DNA of 64,000 nt from Solanum dulcamara (taxonomy: Eukaryota > Streptophyta > Magnoliopsida > Solanales > Solanaceae), in assembly GCF_947179165.1 (NCBI RefSeq), contig NC_077245.1:19505740-19569739 (forward strand), in the 5' to 3' direction. The translations under genes were made by a program, and so were the position numbers. The notes beneath the pieces were generated by a model. It did no database searches, was not told the DNA's origin, and saw only the letters and a program-made list of their open reading frames with translations. Below, piece by piece: positions 22,676-33,299 of the stretch (its first letter is position 1; every line of letters starts with the position of its first letter).

Positions 22676-22932
22676 TGTTATCAACCAAGTTAATTGACTG
22701 TCTACTTTACAATGGTGGATAGTTCTTTTACTTTTTAAGTGGGTAAGTTGATCACTAATATTTTCCTCCACTTGCATATATGACTATAAATATACCCTTA
22801 TTTTTCAATGTAAATAGCACACACAGATAAAGAAAATATACACTGCTTTCTCAATTCTCTCAGCTCTCTCTCCATCTTCTGTTTTTCCTCTTATTCTCAC
22901 CTTATTTTGCAAAATTAATTTACTTTATAACA
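22676..22932 (+). repeat. 3' LTR of E-copia
   Basis: TGTTATCAACC to TTTATAACA, with intact TG...CA ends, 257 bp, followed at once by the target duplication AAAAT. Its partner is at 15662-15918. Confidence 0.95.
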
Positions 22933-22937
22933 AAAAT

Positions 22938-24139
22938 CAACATATTTACCATTTTCAAGCATAATTTTGGTGTCAACCACATGCAGAATAGTTAAAAAAA
23001 ATAATGAATATTTTCTACAAAAACATATTTTAAAAAAATTAGATCAAATAGATTTCAGCAATGAAATGTTTGTTTCTAAAAATATATCAAATTTCACATA
23101 AAAATGTAATTTAATCCCAGATAAAAATAAAATACTCATCCAAGGTTGAATAACACTAATAACTTTCACGATGAAAATTGAAAAAATATTCAGTAACTAG
23201 AAAAAAGGAAGAAGGAATGCTATATTTACTGGAAAAATATTGGTTAAGTAATTAATAATCGATTGATAACAACCAAAAATATGACCAACTGATTTGGAGA
23301 AAATCAGGAAATTGATATATCATGCTAGTTTTAAAACACTATATTTATGGAAAAGATATTGATTAATGAATTTTGTTATTATTTTTTAAATTTGTATTCC
23401 CTTTTGAAATTCATTTATTGGGCGTTGTTAGAAATATGATACTATATTTTGAAAATTAGAAAGTCTTGAAGCCATTCATTCTTGAATTCTTTATTTATGT
23501 ATTTTTTTCAAGTAAAAATTGAAGTTTTTACCCAAATTTCCCCCATTTCAGGGTGGTTTATAATATTTGTTCTTAAATTTGATGGATTCTAGTTTTAGTC
23601 CTTGTTGCTCATTAAGGGTGCGGTTTTAATGTCCGGAAATTTATGTCAACAATGGCTGCAAAAAGTCTTTAATACCCTTTATAAAAATAACAAGTTAAAC
23701 TAAAGATTAAACTACTGTGTGTTTAGATTATATTTTAATTTGTTTCTGGTTTCCATTAAAATAAAGTACTATGTGTCCGCTAAAAAAATATACAAAACTA
23801 GGAGAGTTAATTAAGGGTGATAAAAAGGTGTTGGAATTCAAAAAGAGTAACAAGAGTTTTAAAAATTGAGAGTTGGTGACAATTTTATGATTAGTAATTA
23901 ATGAGCTTTGACCCTTTTTTCAACAAGTCCTCAACTTTTTTTTTTAACAATTTGACCCATTCCCATAAAATCCTAAAAAAGGTGCAGCAGCTCTTTCCAT
24001 ATCCAATTTCGCGCAATAATTTCTTCAATTTGAAACTAAATTGCATAGGTGTGGCATTGAGTATTGCTTGAGGGGTGATTTTTGACCTTTTTAGTAAGTA
24101 AATATTATTATTTTGTGTCTATTGCTCATTTGAATTTTT
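22938..24139. other. A+T-rich spacer; possible left end of the MULE
   Basis: The first 50 bp continue the MULE-like minus-strand fragment split by E-copia. The rest has no gene. A stretch at about 23815-23930 (GGGTGATAAAAAGG..., then TTGGTGACAATTTT) is weakly similar, roughly 60% by eye, to the reverse complement of about 49750-49865, and could be an eroded terminal inverted repeat of the large MULE. This is tentative. Confidence 0.4.
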
Positions 24140-24560
24140 TCTATTGTTCCAGTCACTGCTGAATTCGTTTCAGCAATTGTTACATATGTTTCAGCAAGTG
24201 CTTCATCAACAGTTGAATCAAATGTAGCAAATGACGAAACAAATGTAACTATTGTATATGTTACATCAATTGATGCATGTATTTTAGCAGTTGTTGCACT
24301 AATTGCTATTTATATTTTATCAGTTGCTAAAATACATTCAACAATTATTGATGTAGGTGCTGTAGCAATTACTGAAATATATTTTAGCAATTGCTGCATC
24401 AATTTTTGAAAAAACTACTGGAAACTGAAACATGTTCGACAATCGCTATTTTAGATGCGTCAGCTGCTGCAATAATTAATGCAGCAATTGCTGAAATTCT
24501 TTCAACAATTATTGCATCAATTACTACACAGACACAACAACTACTGAATTTTTTTTGCAG
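24140..24560. repeat. degenerate CAGCAATTGCTG-type short repeats (left)
   Basis: The self-complementary motif AGCAATTGCTG and variants (AACAATTATTG, AGCAGTTGTTG), often followed by CATCAA, recur many times. The same family fills 41940-42260, 43500-44250, 44630-44700 and 48700-48860 on the far side of E3. Their presence on both sides supports one original element split by E3. Confidence 0.65.
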
Positions 24561-24650
24561 TTGCTAAATAAACTGCAGTCAGAATCAGAAGAAAATTATG
24601 ACTAATTTTTTTTGAATCATAATATAGGTACTTACATTTAACTCCATCAA

Positions 24651-25085
24651 TGGAGAACAAAATATATATTGGAATGGATTGCAATGGAGAATGGGTTGAG
24701 CCCAACAATCGTTATATTTGGCGTGGAAAAAATATAGAAATGATAAAGATGATGACGATGATTGTGGATCGAGATATCATGTATGATGATTTTACAAACA
24801 AAATCATTTATTTGCCGTGATCTGAATTGTGAGTTGAAAGATCTTGTTATCACTTACATGCATCATTGTGGTGAAACACAAAATATAGCTCTTTTTGATT
24901 TAAAAAAAATCAAATAAGTTTGCGTACTTATTTAGAAGATGAAGGTAGATCTGTTTTAAGGGTATATGTTCTTTAAACATTGATTGAGGACCATTAAGAT
25001 CAAGAAATGTTAAATGATCTTCCAAACAAAGAAATTATCAATGAACATACTCCTTCAATTCCTATTCCTACTCCTACTCCTGAAT
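24651..25085 (+). pseudogene. MULE transposase N-terminal part
   Basis: It reads MENKIYIGMDCNGEWVEPNN, then RYIWRGKNIEMIKM, as in the N-terminal domain of Mutator-like transposases found in plant genomes. Around LKDLVITYMHHCGETQNIAL it matches the usual ...VITYMHK stretch, after a shift near 24820. Stops occur from about 24822 on. The DDE core that should follow is missing; instead 25090-25265 holds short repeats and a T-rich intron-like tract ending in ATAG. Confidence 0.55.
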
Positions 25086-25269
25086 TTGACTGTAAATAAC
25101 TATCTAAATAATAGTGTATTGGATTTGCAATAATCGCAGCAACTGCTACATCAAATACATGAAATAAGTGCAACAATTGTGAAACAAATACAACAACTGT
25201 TGAAAATGTTGCTTTGTATAATATATTTCAGTAATTTTACTTTTATTAACAATTTTGATTGTTATTTTT

Positions 25270-25946
25270 ATAGGTATAAAATTATGACATCAATATTACT
25301 GAGTCGATTAACCCAATGTTTCTTGATGAAAGAGAATATCCCATTACTGCTTTTTTTGATGAAATAAATCGAAAATATAGAAAAAAAATTATGAGAAGCG
25401 CAAAATGTTCATCAATGCATCAACCATTTTCATTCATAAGATAGAAAGAAAAATTGCAAAAAATGTTAATTTGGGAAACAAGTTATTGGTTCATCAAGCT
25501 ACCAAGTACGAGTACATTGTCATTGATCAATATGCAGTTGCAACGGTCAATTTATGATGCAAATCTTGCACCTGTAGAGTCTTTGACCTCGACAAAATAC
25601 TTTGTCTACATGCTATGGCAGCGCTTCGATGTCAATATGGTGATGATTACGGAAGACGCATTTATGAGTACTCATCTCAATGTTACAAGGTGGAGACATA
25701 CATTTTTGCATACTTGGAGAAAATTAAACCACTGCCAGCCAAAGATACTTGAAATATTCCTATGGAATTCTTAGAGAGGGAAATCTATCCTCCGCATGTT
25801 GAGATAGGTAAGGTGGGAAGAAGGACCACTAAGAGACGAAAAGGAATCAAAGAATCATTTCCATCAAAGAAAAATAAATGTTTCATATACAAAAGGGTTG
25901 GACATAAAAGAACAACATTCTTGGAGCTAAATGATCCATAGGAATA
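25270..25946 (+). pseudogene. MULE transposase C-terminal part with SWIM zinc finger
   Basis: It starts INITESINPMFLDEREYPIT, the conserved segment after the DDE core (ITESxNxMLxxxRExPI). The SWIM zinc finger follows at about 25560-25620: CTCRVFDLDKILCLHAMAAL gives CxC...CxH. Then LRCQYGDDYGRRIYEYSSQC and EYPPHV-like text (IYPPHVEIGKVGRRTTKRRK) match the C-terminal tail, which ends with a damaged zinc knuckle, CFIYKRVGHKRTTF. A stop stands at the Trp of KDTW. The left breakpoint of E3 lies 16 bp further on. Transposase would cut and move the MULE; this one is dead. Confidence 0.75.
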
Positions 25947-27684
25947 GATTTGATATTGTAATATCACGACCCGAATTCGGGCCATGATGGCACCCACTAT
26001 AACCTCCGAGTAGGCAAACCAAACCCAAGACAAGCGAAAAACAAATATCAATCTAATTAACTAATTAATAACATACGAAGGCGAAAGCAAACGAATATAA
26101 CCAAGAAAAAATTGGGCCAATATATAGATATGTAAATATGATATAAAATATATAAAAGTCCCGATAGTTACCAAAAGAAATGACGAACTAACATTAGACC
26201 AAACCCCAGACCTGGTGTCACCTATACAGGAGCTACTAAATACAAAAGTTGACAAATGTATGAATATACAATACAGATCTAACTGTCCAAAATATAGAAT
26301 ACAAGTCAGAGCAAAGAGGGAATGTAGCAAGTCTCTGAACACCGGAAGCTCACCATAGTCCGGATCTGGCACCGCTACAGATGATCAGGCGTGCGCTGGG
26401 GGTGGCTCAAACTGGGAGCTATATCCAAAAAGATGTAGAAGTGCAGTATGAGTCCAAAAAAATGGGGTACTTAGTAAGCATCATAGGCTGACCGAGCTCA
26501 GAAAGAAGATAAGCAGCACGATGATACTAATAATAATAAGAGAAGAGCACAAACTACAAATACGAGGAAAGAGGGCACAGAAATAATAATACGGTAGTCA
26601 AATAAGCCTGACCAATCATGTAAGCACATCAATAATCCAAACTGATAAAACTTCGAAAGAATACACAAATGTAAACTCGTAGATGAGGCTCCATATCCTC
26701 TAAAAGTATCATGAAGTGCCCGAAATTCACACCTTGAGCTTTTCAATAGTAGTAGTAATAATAGTAACCCGAATATGTATCATGGGCCACCCAAAATTCA
26801 CTCCTCGAGCTTCTCAATAATAATAATAGTAATACTAACCCAAAATATGTATCAAGGGGTCGCCCATAATTCACGCCTTGAGCTTCTTAATAAGAAATGC
26901 CAAAACTAAAATATCACTGGTATTTCCTTTAAATCATTATACTTATTCATCAATGAAAAATCTTAATATCACCATTTTATTCTTTAAAAAAAGTTTTTAA
27001 GGCCGGCGAGACAAATCAATAAAAGTAGTATGTCAAAATCATATATCACTTAAGTAGAGTAAAAATCTCATCAAATATGACAAATCACTAACCCGAGACT
27101 CTGGTGTACCGAAAAGACGACCTCGGGTCCAACATTTCAATATTAAAAGCAAGCAAGATATAGGCATACACAAAAATGACATCAACCGGCAACCAAACCA
27201 AGCAAGTCAAGCAAACGTCATCTTATGTTCAAATCACGTAGGAACAAAATCTAAGAATTCTAATCGATATAAACAAGCTAAGATATCACCTAGGCTAAGG
27301 ATCTAACGACTAAAGCCCCAAACTAATCACTAACGATGATCATCGACTCCCAACTTCTCAATGGAATATCTACACCTAAATCACCAACCTAATCATTGTT
27401 ACTACTCAAAATATATTAATTCTAGCCAAGTCAAGTCTAAAAAGAGTAAGCCATAACCTACCTCAAAGTCGAAACCGCACTCGAACCGCTAAATTTGAGT
27501 CTTTCCTTTCTGGGCCACCTCCAAACAATGCCACTCTATGAAATTATCGGAGAACACATCAAAATAAGGCCAACGATACTCATATTGTTATAGTTACAAA
27601 TGAAACTAAAACCGAGTCAAAATTTGACATTGGGATCCACACACGAAATTAAAAAACCAACTCCATCACAAGGTCCCAAACAAC

Positions 27685-27964
27685 CAGTGGCGGACCCAGG
27701 AATTTTATGAAGGGGGTTCAAAAAAATTAAACACGCTAATCAAAAAAAAATGTGCTTATTCGGATTCGAACTCGCGAGCTGAGACAAGCTAAAGCGAAAT
27801 ATTGAACCCCATTTGCCACTGAGCTAGTCCTTTGGCTTATGCTCAGGGGGGTCAATGTTAAATATATACACATAAATTAAAAAATTTATCTTATATATAC
27901 GGTGTAATTTTTTAATGAAGGGGGTTCGGATGAACCCCCTCAACATGCCTTGGGTCCGCCCCTG
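27685..27964. mobile_element. hAT-type MITE, copy 1 (280 bp)
   Basis: The ends are CAGTGGCGGACCCA and TGGGTCCGCCCCTG, inverted repeats matching at 13 of 14 positions. The 8 bp target duplication CAAACAAC (27677-27684, 27965-27972) is exact, and the sister LTR shows the empty site GTCCCAAACAACTC. CAG-start TIRs with an 8 bp duplication are hAT hallmarks. There is no coding capacity. A perfect 9 bp hairpin, AGGGGGTTC...GAACCCCCT (27919-27940), lies just inside the right end. The second copy is at 51478-51759. Confidence 0.93.
27762..27830 (-). other. tRNA-like Pol III promoter (A and B boxes) inside MITE copy 1
   Basis: On the minus strand, TAGCTCAGTGGC (complement of 27815-27826) fits the A box TRGCNNAGTGG, and GAGTTCGAATCC (complement of 27762-27773) fits the B box GGTTCGANTCC but for its second G. 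Order and spacing (about 40 nt between) are those of a tRNA gene. A full cloverleaf is not evident, so this is a tRNA-derived or tRNA-like segment and not a tRNA gene. Confidence 0.7.
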
Positions 27965-29125
27965 CAAACAACTCAAGGAACTTATTCCCAAAAAATGGGC
28001 ACATTCCGAGCATCGGAGAACTCAAACAACCCACCAAATTTAAGCCCAAGAATAGTTCAAAAATGTAAGAAACCATGAAATTTACGCGAAACTTACAAGG
28101 TATTTAGGACATAGAAAGGCCTCGAAATGTTCCCATAAGAATTTCCAACGCACCGGAATAAAAATGATCAAAAATGGTCAAGAATTGCTCTCAAACTCTC
28201 AAAATTTCTAAGTCCCAAAATGGGATTTAGCTGCTGGAAACGGGCTTTTTAATTCACTTGAATTAGTGAATTTATTCATTGCGATCGCGAGCTGGGCCTC
28301 GCGATCACGAGGTCTTCTCCAGCTAACCCATCACGATCACGATGGTCACTTATATGATTGCAATGCCCAGGATCTCAGACCTTCCTGATCGCGAATCCCT
28401 AGTCGCGAGCGCGAAGAGTAAAAGTTCCTGCACCAGTAGTTCAACTGAGGCTGAACTTTGGAGAATGGAGTTTTCTCCGATGGGGGTCGAAATTCATTCG
28501 GAACCCCGTGAACACAAACATACTATGCTACCCAACCAGAAACGACATTCCAGACTCAATGGAATTGATTGATTTTCCAATGGACGTCGTTTTATTGAAA
28601 TATTGACCAAAGTCATCACTTTCCCAGAAAATCTTCCAAAATGCACAAACGGCCAAAAACTCATTTCGAGCACCTCGGGAACCAAACCAAAGGTCATTCT
28701 AGACCAAACTTGGCATTCCAAAGCTAACTGTGCTAACCGAATTTTTATTCGAGCGCATTTACTCAAAATGTTGACCAAAGACAAACTTGGCCAAAACTTT
28801 AAAGCTAAAATGGAAAAATCTCCTAAATTCAAAACGAAGACTCCAAAACCCAAACCAACCTTCCTTCTAGACCAAAATGGATCTTCCAGAGCTGATGGAA
28901 CCGTCAGAATTCTCATACGATGCGTGAATCTCCGGATGTTGACTAAAGTCAACTCTTTCAAACTTTAAGCCTCAAAAATGGCCAAATCACCTCAAAATGC
29001 AATCGAACACCTTAGGAAGCGTGCCACCCATCTCAACATTACATATAAGCTATAAAGAAGATACGAGAATAGGTAAAATGGTCAAAACATGCAAAAGCAC
29101 AAAAATGAACTTGGAGGTCATTACA

Positions 29126-29470
29126 ACATCTATTACTAAAAGGACTTTCATCCTCGAAAGTCGAGGAAAAAAGATACCTAGTGGTTCAAAAAGATGAGGA
29201 TATCGAATCCGCTTGTCCTGCTTGGTCTCCCAAGTAGCTTCCTCGATTGGACGATGCCTCCACTGGACTTTCACCAATGAAATCTCTTTAGACCTTAACT
29301 TCCTAACCTGTCTATCCAAAATATTCACAAGCTTTTCCTCAAAGGCTAATGACTCATCAAACTGGACGGAATCCCACTGAAGCATGTAAGACTGATCTAG
29401 ATCGTAGCATAGAAACATGGAATACAGGGTGAACACCTGATAGTGCTGGGGAAAGGCCAACTCATAAGCT
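29126..29470 (-). pseudogene. chromodomain end of E3 pol
   Basis: Reading from 29460: HYQVFTLYSMFLCYD where HPVFHVSMLRKY is usual, then SLAFEEKLVNILDRQVRKLR, SKEISLVKVQWRHRPIEEAT and WETKQDKRIRYPHLFEP. This is the Tekay-type chromodomain, at about 29170-29345, and is open throughout. The frame then reads on into the 3' LTR. The polypurine tract that should lie next to the LTR is eroded (29126-29145). Confidence 0.85.
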
Positions 29471-30547
29471 ACCTCCCTTACCTATCTTAAGATCTCAAAA
29501 GGGCTAATGAACCTGGGGCTAAGCTTATCCCTCCTCCCGAATCTCATCATGCCCTTCATGGGAGACACTCACAGGAATACCCGATCTCAAACTATAAACT
29601 CCAAAGGCCGCACCCACCGATCAGTATAACTCTTCTCCCTACTCTAGGAAGTACGGAGCCTCTCTAGAATCATACGAACTCTATCCATTGACTCATGCAG
29701 CAAATTAGTGCCCTAAGGCCTAACCTCAAAGGCATCAAACCAACCCACTAGGGAATAGCATCTCTTACCATATAATGCCTCAAAAAGTGCTATGTCGATG
29801 CTCGAATGGTAGCTATTATTATATGCAAACTCTGCCAAAGCCAAGGACCGATCCCACTGACCTCCAAAATCAATAACATAGGAACGTAGCATGTCCTAAA
29901 AGACATAAATAGTCCTCTTTGACTGGCCATCGATTTGGGGTGGAAAGTTGTGCTGATCTCGACTCAAGTTCCCAACTCCTTCTGTATAGACCCCCTAAAA
30001 TGCGAAGTGAACTGAGTACCATGGTCTAATTGATAGAAACTGGAACCCCATGCAATCGTACCACCTCTCGGATGTAAATATGAGCTAACTTCTATGAAGT
30101 GTAGGTAGTTGGACCAGTAACAAGTGAGTAGACTTGGTCAATCGATCTACGAGGACCCAAATAGAATCAAAACTTCAAGAGGTACATGGTAAACCCACTA
30201 TAAAGTCCATATCATTTCTGATCCAACTTCCACTCTGCAATGGGTAGTCGTAGGGTCATACTACCTGGCCTCTAATTAAACTTGACCTGCTGACAGGGCA
30301 AGCACCTAGCCACAAAGGTTATAATGTCTCACTTCATCTTACACCACCAGTAATGCTGTCATAAGTCACGGTACATCTTCGCTGCACCGAGATGAATGAA
30401 ATATCTGGAATAACAGGCCTCCTCAAGGATAAGCTTGACTAGATCTCCCACTCTAGGAACACATATACGACTCTCAATCCTCAAGATGCCCTCAGGATCT
30501 AAGGGTTCCTTCCTAGACTCCCCACTGAGTAGCTTATCATGAATCAC
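29471..30547 (-). pseudogene. integrase of E3 (broken)
   Basis: Zinc-binding entry: YSRYFIHLGAAKMYRDL at about 30359-30420 (usually YSIHPGATKMYRDL), then CQQVK-like text with stops. The core continues in shifting frames: VDRLTKSTHLLPV-like and LAHIYIREVVRLHGVPV pieces lie at about 29980-30120. The third-acid motif reads GQSKRTIYV (complement of about 29905-29935), with Lys in place of the catalytic Glu, as also seen in E2. Many stops are TAG or TAA. Non-functional. Confidence 0.8.
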
Positions 30548-30569
30548 CCTTAGCTGTGGGTGCTCAAAC

Positions 30570-31428
30570 TGTTGTGCCTGAATCTATTCCATCAAGGAAG
30601 ACCTAGCCTCTACACAAGCAAGTACCCTACCCAACTCAGAAATATCAAGGCAAACCATCTGGTTAGCTAAGGACTGATTGTTCGAAACCAGAGGCCTTTT
30701 CTCAACTGATAAGAAAGCCAAACTCCCCATACTCACCTCCTTCTGACTCAAATCATCTTCTACCATATTTTCCTTGCTCAGGTGATAGAGAATTGTGACA
30801 TCATAGTCCTTTAGCACAACTCTAACCACCTATGTCTCAAATGAAGGTCCTTCTAGCTGAATATATATTGAAGACGACGGTGGTCAGTATAGATCTCACA
30901 ATGGGCTACATACAAGTAATGCCTCTAAATATTCAATACTAAGACTACCGCCACCAACTCTAAATCATGTGTGGGGTAGTTCTACTCATGCACCTTCAGC
31001 TGCCTGGAAGCATATGTAATAAATCTACCCTGCTGCATCAGGACGCAACCCAGGCCAACTCCTAAAGCATCATAATACACTGTAAATCCCTATCCCTTAG
31101 TAGGAAGAGTTAGAATCGGAGTTAAAGTCAATAAGGCTTTGAGCTTCAAGAAGCTCGCCTCACACTCGTCAGACCACTGGAAAGGAATATTCTTCTGAGT
31201 CAATCTAGTCAAAGGTGCTGCAATAAAAGAGAACCCTTCCACAAGACGTCTATAGTACCCTACCAACTTGGCGAAACTGCGAACCTCGATAGGAGAAGTA
31301 GGCCTAGCCCAATCATAAATTGTCGCTATCTTCGCTGGATCTACCATAATCCCATACTTGGACACCATGTGCCCTAGGAATGATACAAACTCAAGCCAAA
31401 ATTCACACTTAGTGAATTTGGCATACAA
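30570..31428 (-). pseudogene. RT connection and RNase H of E3 (broken)
   Basis: From 31428: [20 protein letters not shown], then [40 protein letters not shown] and [12 protein letters not shown]. These are the RT thumb and the tether of Ty3 pol. After a stop near 31090 the RNase H domain is in pieces (30830-31090). Its end is open at 30584-30829: VLKDYDVTILYHLSKENMVE, then DDLSQKEVSMGSLAFL, where VVADALSRK is usual. Confidence 0.85.
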
Positions 31429-31429
31429 C

Positions 31430-31960
31430 TGCTAATCTCACAAGTTCTGAAGTACTATCCTTAGGTGCTGCTCATGCTGCTTTCTGCTCCTGGAGTAGAC
31501 TAGAATGTCATCAATGAATATAATGACAAAAGAGTCCAAGTAGGGCCTGAACATATGGTTCATCATATCCATGAATGCTGCAAGGGAATTAGTCAATCCG
31601 AAAGAAATGACTAAGAACTCATAGTGCCCGTATCGAGTCCTGAAAGCAATCTTAGGGATATCTGACTCCCTAATCCTCAGCTGGTGATACCCTAACCTCA
31701 AGTCTATCTTAGGGAACACTGCTGCACCCTAAAGCTGGTCAAATAAGTCATCAATTCGAGGCATCGGGTACCTATTCTTGATGGTTACCTTATTCAATTG
31801 TATGTAATTAATACACATGCACAAGGTACCATCCTTCGTTTTCACGAACAGAACAGGAGCACCCCAGGGAAACACACTGGGTCTGATAAACCCCTTACTC
31901 AAGAGGTCCTGGAGTTACACCTTAACTCCCTCAACTCAACTGGAGCCATCCGATATGGTG
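31430..31960 (-). pseudogene. reverse transcriptase of E3
   Basis: From about 31719: [20 protein letters not shown], then [40 protein letters not shown], and the catalytic block [12 protein letters not shown], with FIDD at the complement of about 31507-31518. FIDD in place of YxDD occurs widely in plant Ty3 elements, so this palm could be sound. Upstream of 31719 are stops (31731, 31797 and others) in the fingers, where [16 protein letters not shown] text is readable. Confidence 0.9.
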
Positions 31961-32579
31961 GGATAGATATTGGCTATGTACCTGGCTCAACATCAATGTA
32001 AAAATCAATATCACGCTCAGAAGAAAGGCCAGATGAATCTGTGGGAAACACATCAGGGAACTCTTGAACCACCGGAATAGAATCAATAGAAGGAATGTCA
32101 GCACTAATATCATGGACACAAGCAAGGTAGGCTAGACACCCCTTCCCCACTAAGCGCTGAGCCTTGAGGAAGGAAATCACACCACACGGCACATGACTAA
32201 CTGCACCTGCCCATACGACTGGAGGAATACTAGGCATACACAAAGTAACGGTCTTGGAGAAGCAATCTAAAACTGCATGATGAGTAGCCAATCAATCCAT
32301 GCCTGGAATCAAGTTAAAATCTTCCATATTTAGCACAATCAGGTTCTCTCTAGTATCATACCCATGATACACCACACAGGATCGATACACTCGATCCACT
32401 ACTAAAGAATCACCTACAGAGGTAGTTATACACATAGGCACATGTAATGGCTCACATAAAACATCCCATCGAGTATCATAGCGAGCAGACATATACAAAT
32501 AAGTGGACCTCGTATTAAATAAAGCATAGGCTGGCTGATGAGAGATGGAGATCGTACCTGTGATGACGGCATCTAATGT
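31961..32579 (-). pseudogene. aspartic protease of E3 (broken)
   Basis: From 32579: LDAVITGTISISHQPAYALF and NTRSTYLYMS, where the catalytic DxGST has become NTRST, so the Asp is lost. DSLVVDRVYRSCVVYHGYDT and NLIVLNMEDFNLIPGMD follow; after a stop, HHAVLDCFSKTVTL and then IPVVQEFPDVFPTDSSGLSS lead into RT. The start of this piece is exactly where the CACTA fragment begins. Confidence 0.85.
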
Positions 32580-33059
32580 CACTACTCAAAAATTGTGAAA
32601 AAACGATGAAAAGAAAAGCGACAGACTGCGTTGATGGTAAAAAATAATGGACAAAGGGACATCGTCCGTCGCTTATATTTTTTATTTTTTATTTTAAAAA
32701 GCGACGGATAGTGACTCTTTGTCCGTCACTTTTTTGGCGGATTTTTGTGCCAAAAATATTTTTAATTAATAATTAATTATTTAATATAAATGGCGATGCC
32801 GTCCACCACTTCCGATAAAAATAATATTTTAAATTTAAAATAAGTGAAGGAGTCCTTCGCTTATTTTTAATTTAATTTATAATGTTTTTTATAAAGTTTT
32901 ATTTTATTATTTATAATTTTTATTTTTTTAAAAAATAGCGAAGGAAGGCGTCGCTTAGTCCGTCAATTTTTTTGTCAAAATTTGGTCAAAAGTTTTTAAA
33001 TGGAGCGACGGACTTTGCGACGCTGTCCGACGCCCCTTACTAAATATCAATCACAACTT

Positions 33060-33290
33060 CTCCTATATTTTTATTTTGTATACTCTGTTAACTCTCTCTC
33101 TATCTCTCTCTCTCTCTCTTCGATCCCCTCCCCTAAAGCTCGACCCCGACGCCCACCCCACCCCACCCCGCCGCAGGTCGCCGACATCTTCGCTGTCGTC
33201 GTCCCTCCCTCTCTCTCAGGCACTCCGTTCGACCCTCTCTCTCTCTTCTCTTTTTCTCTCCTTGTTAAACTTAGTTAAGGTTTTATTTTT
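33060..33290 (+). other. CT-rich, GC-rich leader-like block
   Basis: A CT microsatellite (about 33088-33120) is followed by the only markedly GC-rich stretch of the region, with CCCCACCCCG and GCCGCAGGTCG. It includes CGCAG/GT, a possible splice junction. Two overlapping short open frames here give low-complexity Ser/Leu/Pro products, and I do not call them genes. Best seen as the promoter/leader of the CACTA element. Confidence 0.5.
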
Positions 33291-33299
33291 TTTGTAAAT

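Larger units (their letters stand above)
15662..22932 (+). mobile_element. Ty1/copia retrotransposon E-copia, 7.27 kb
   Basis: Bounded by two 257 bp LTRs and an exact 5 bp target duplication AAAAT (15657-15661 and 22933-22937). Gene order gag, protease, integrase, RT, RNase H is that of Ty1/copia (integrase before RT), unlike the Ty3 elements around it. The two LTRs differ at about 15 of 257 positions by hand count, mostly transitions, so insertion is old. A foreign LTR replaces most of its RNase H region. Confidence 0.95.
25962..29125 (-). repeat. 3' LTR of E3
   Basis: It starts TATCACGACCCGAATTCGG and ends GGTCATTACA on the plus strand. At 3164 bp it is longer than its partner because of the MITE (280 bp plus 8 bp TSD) and because the partner has lost two segments: about 100 bp matching 26402-26510, and about 50 bp matching 27510-27570. 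Two or three diverged units of a 75 bp block (GAGCTTCTCAATAATA...CCC) lie at 26740-26890. Confidence 0.95.

Noticed and set aside
27762..27830. tRNA gene on the minus strand
   Set aside because: A and B boxes are present, but the acceptor stem and anticodon stem do not pair convincingly, and the segment is repeated inside a second MITE. It is described as tRNA-like only.
28342..28968. Open frames on both strands at 28.3-29.0 kb, repeated at 41.0-41.6 kb
   Set aside because: They lie inside the paired LTRs of E3, and the same DNA occurs in both LTRs. Frames are not conserved between the copies, so they are chance frames in LTR sequence.
33000..33297. Two overlapping Ser/Leu/Pro-rich open frames as a host gene
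   Set aside because: They are translations of a CT microsatellite and GC-rich leader in two frames, with no domain and no continuation.
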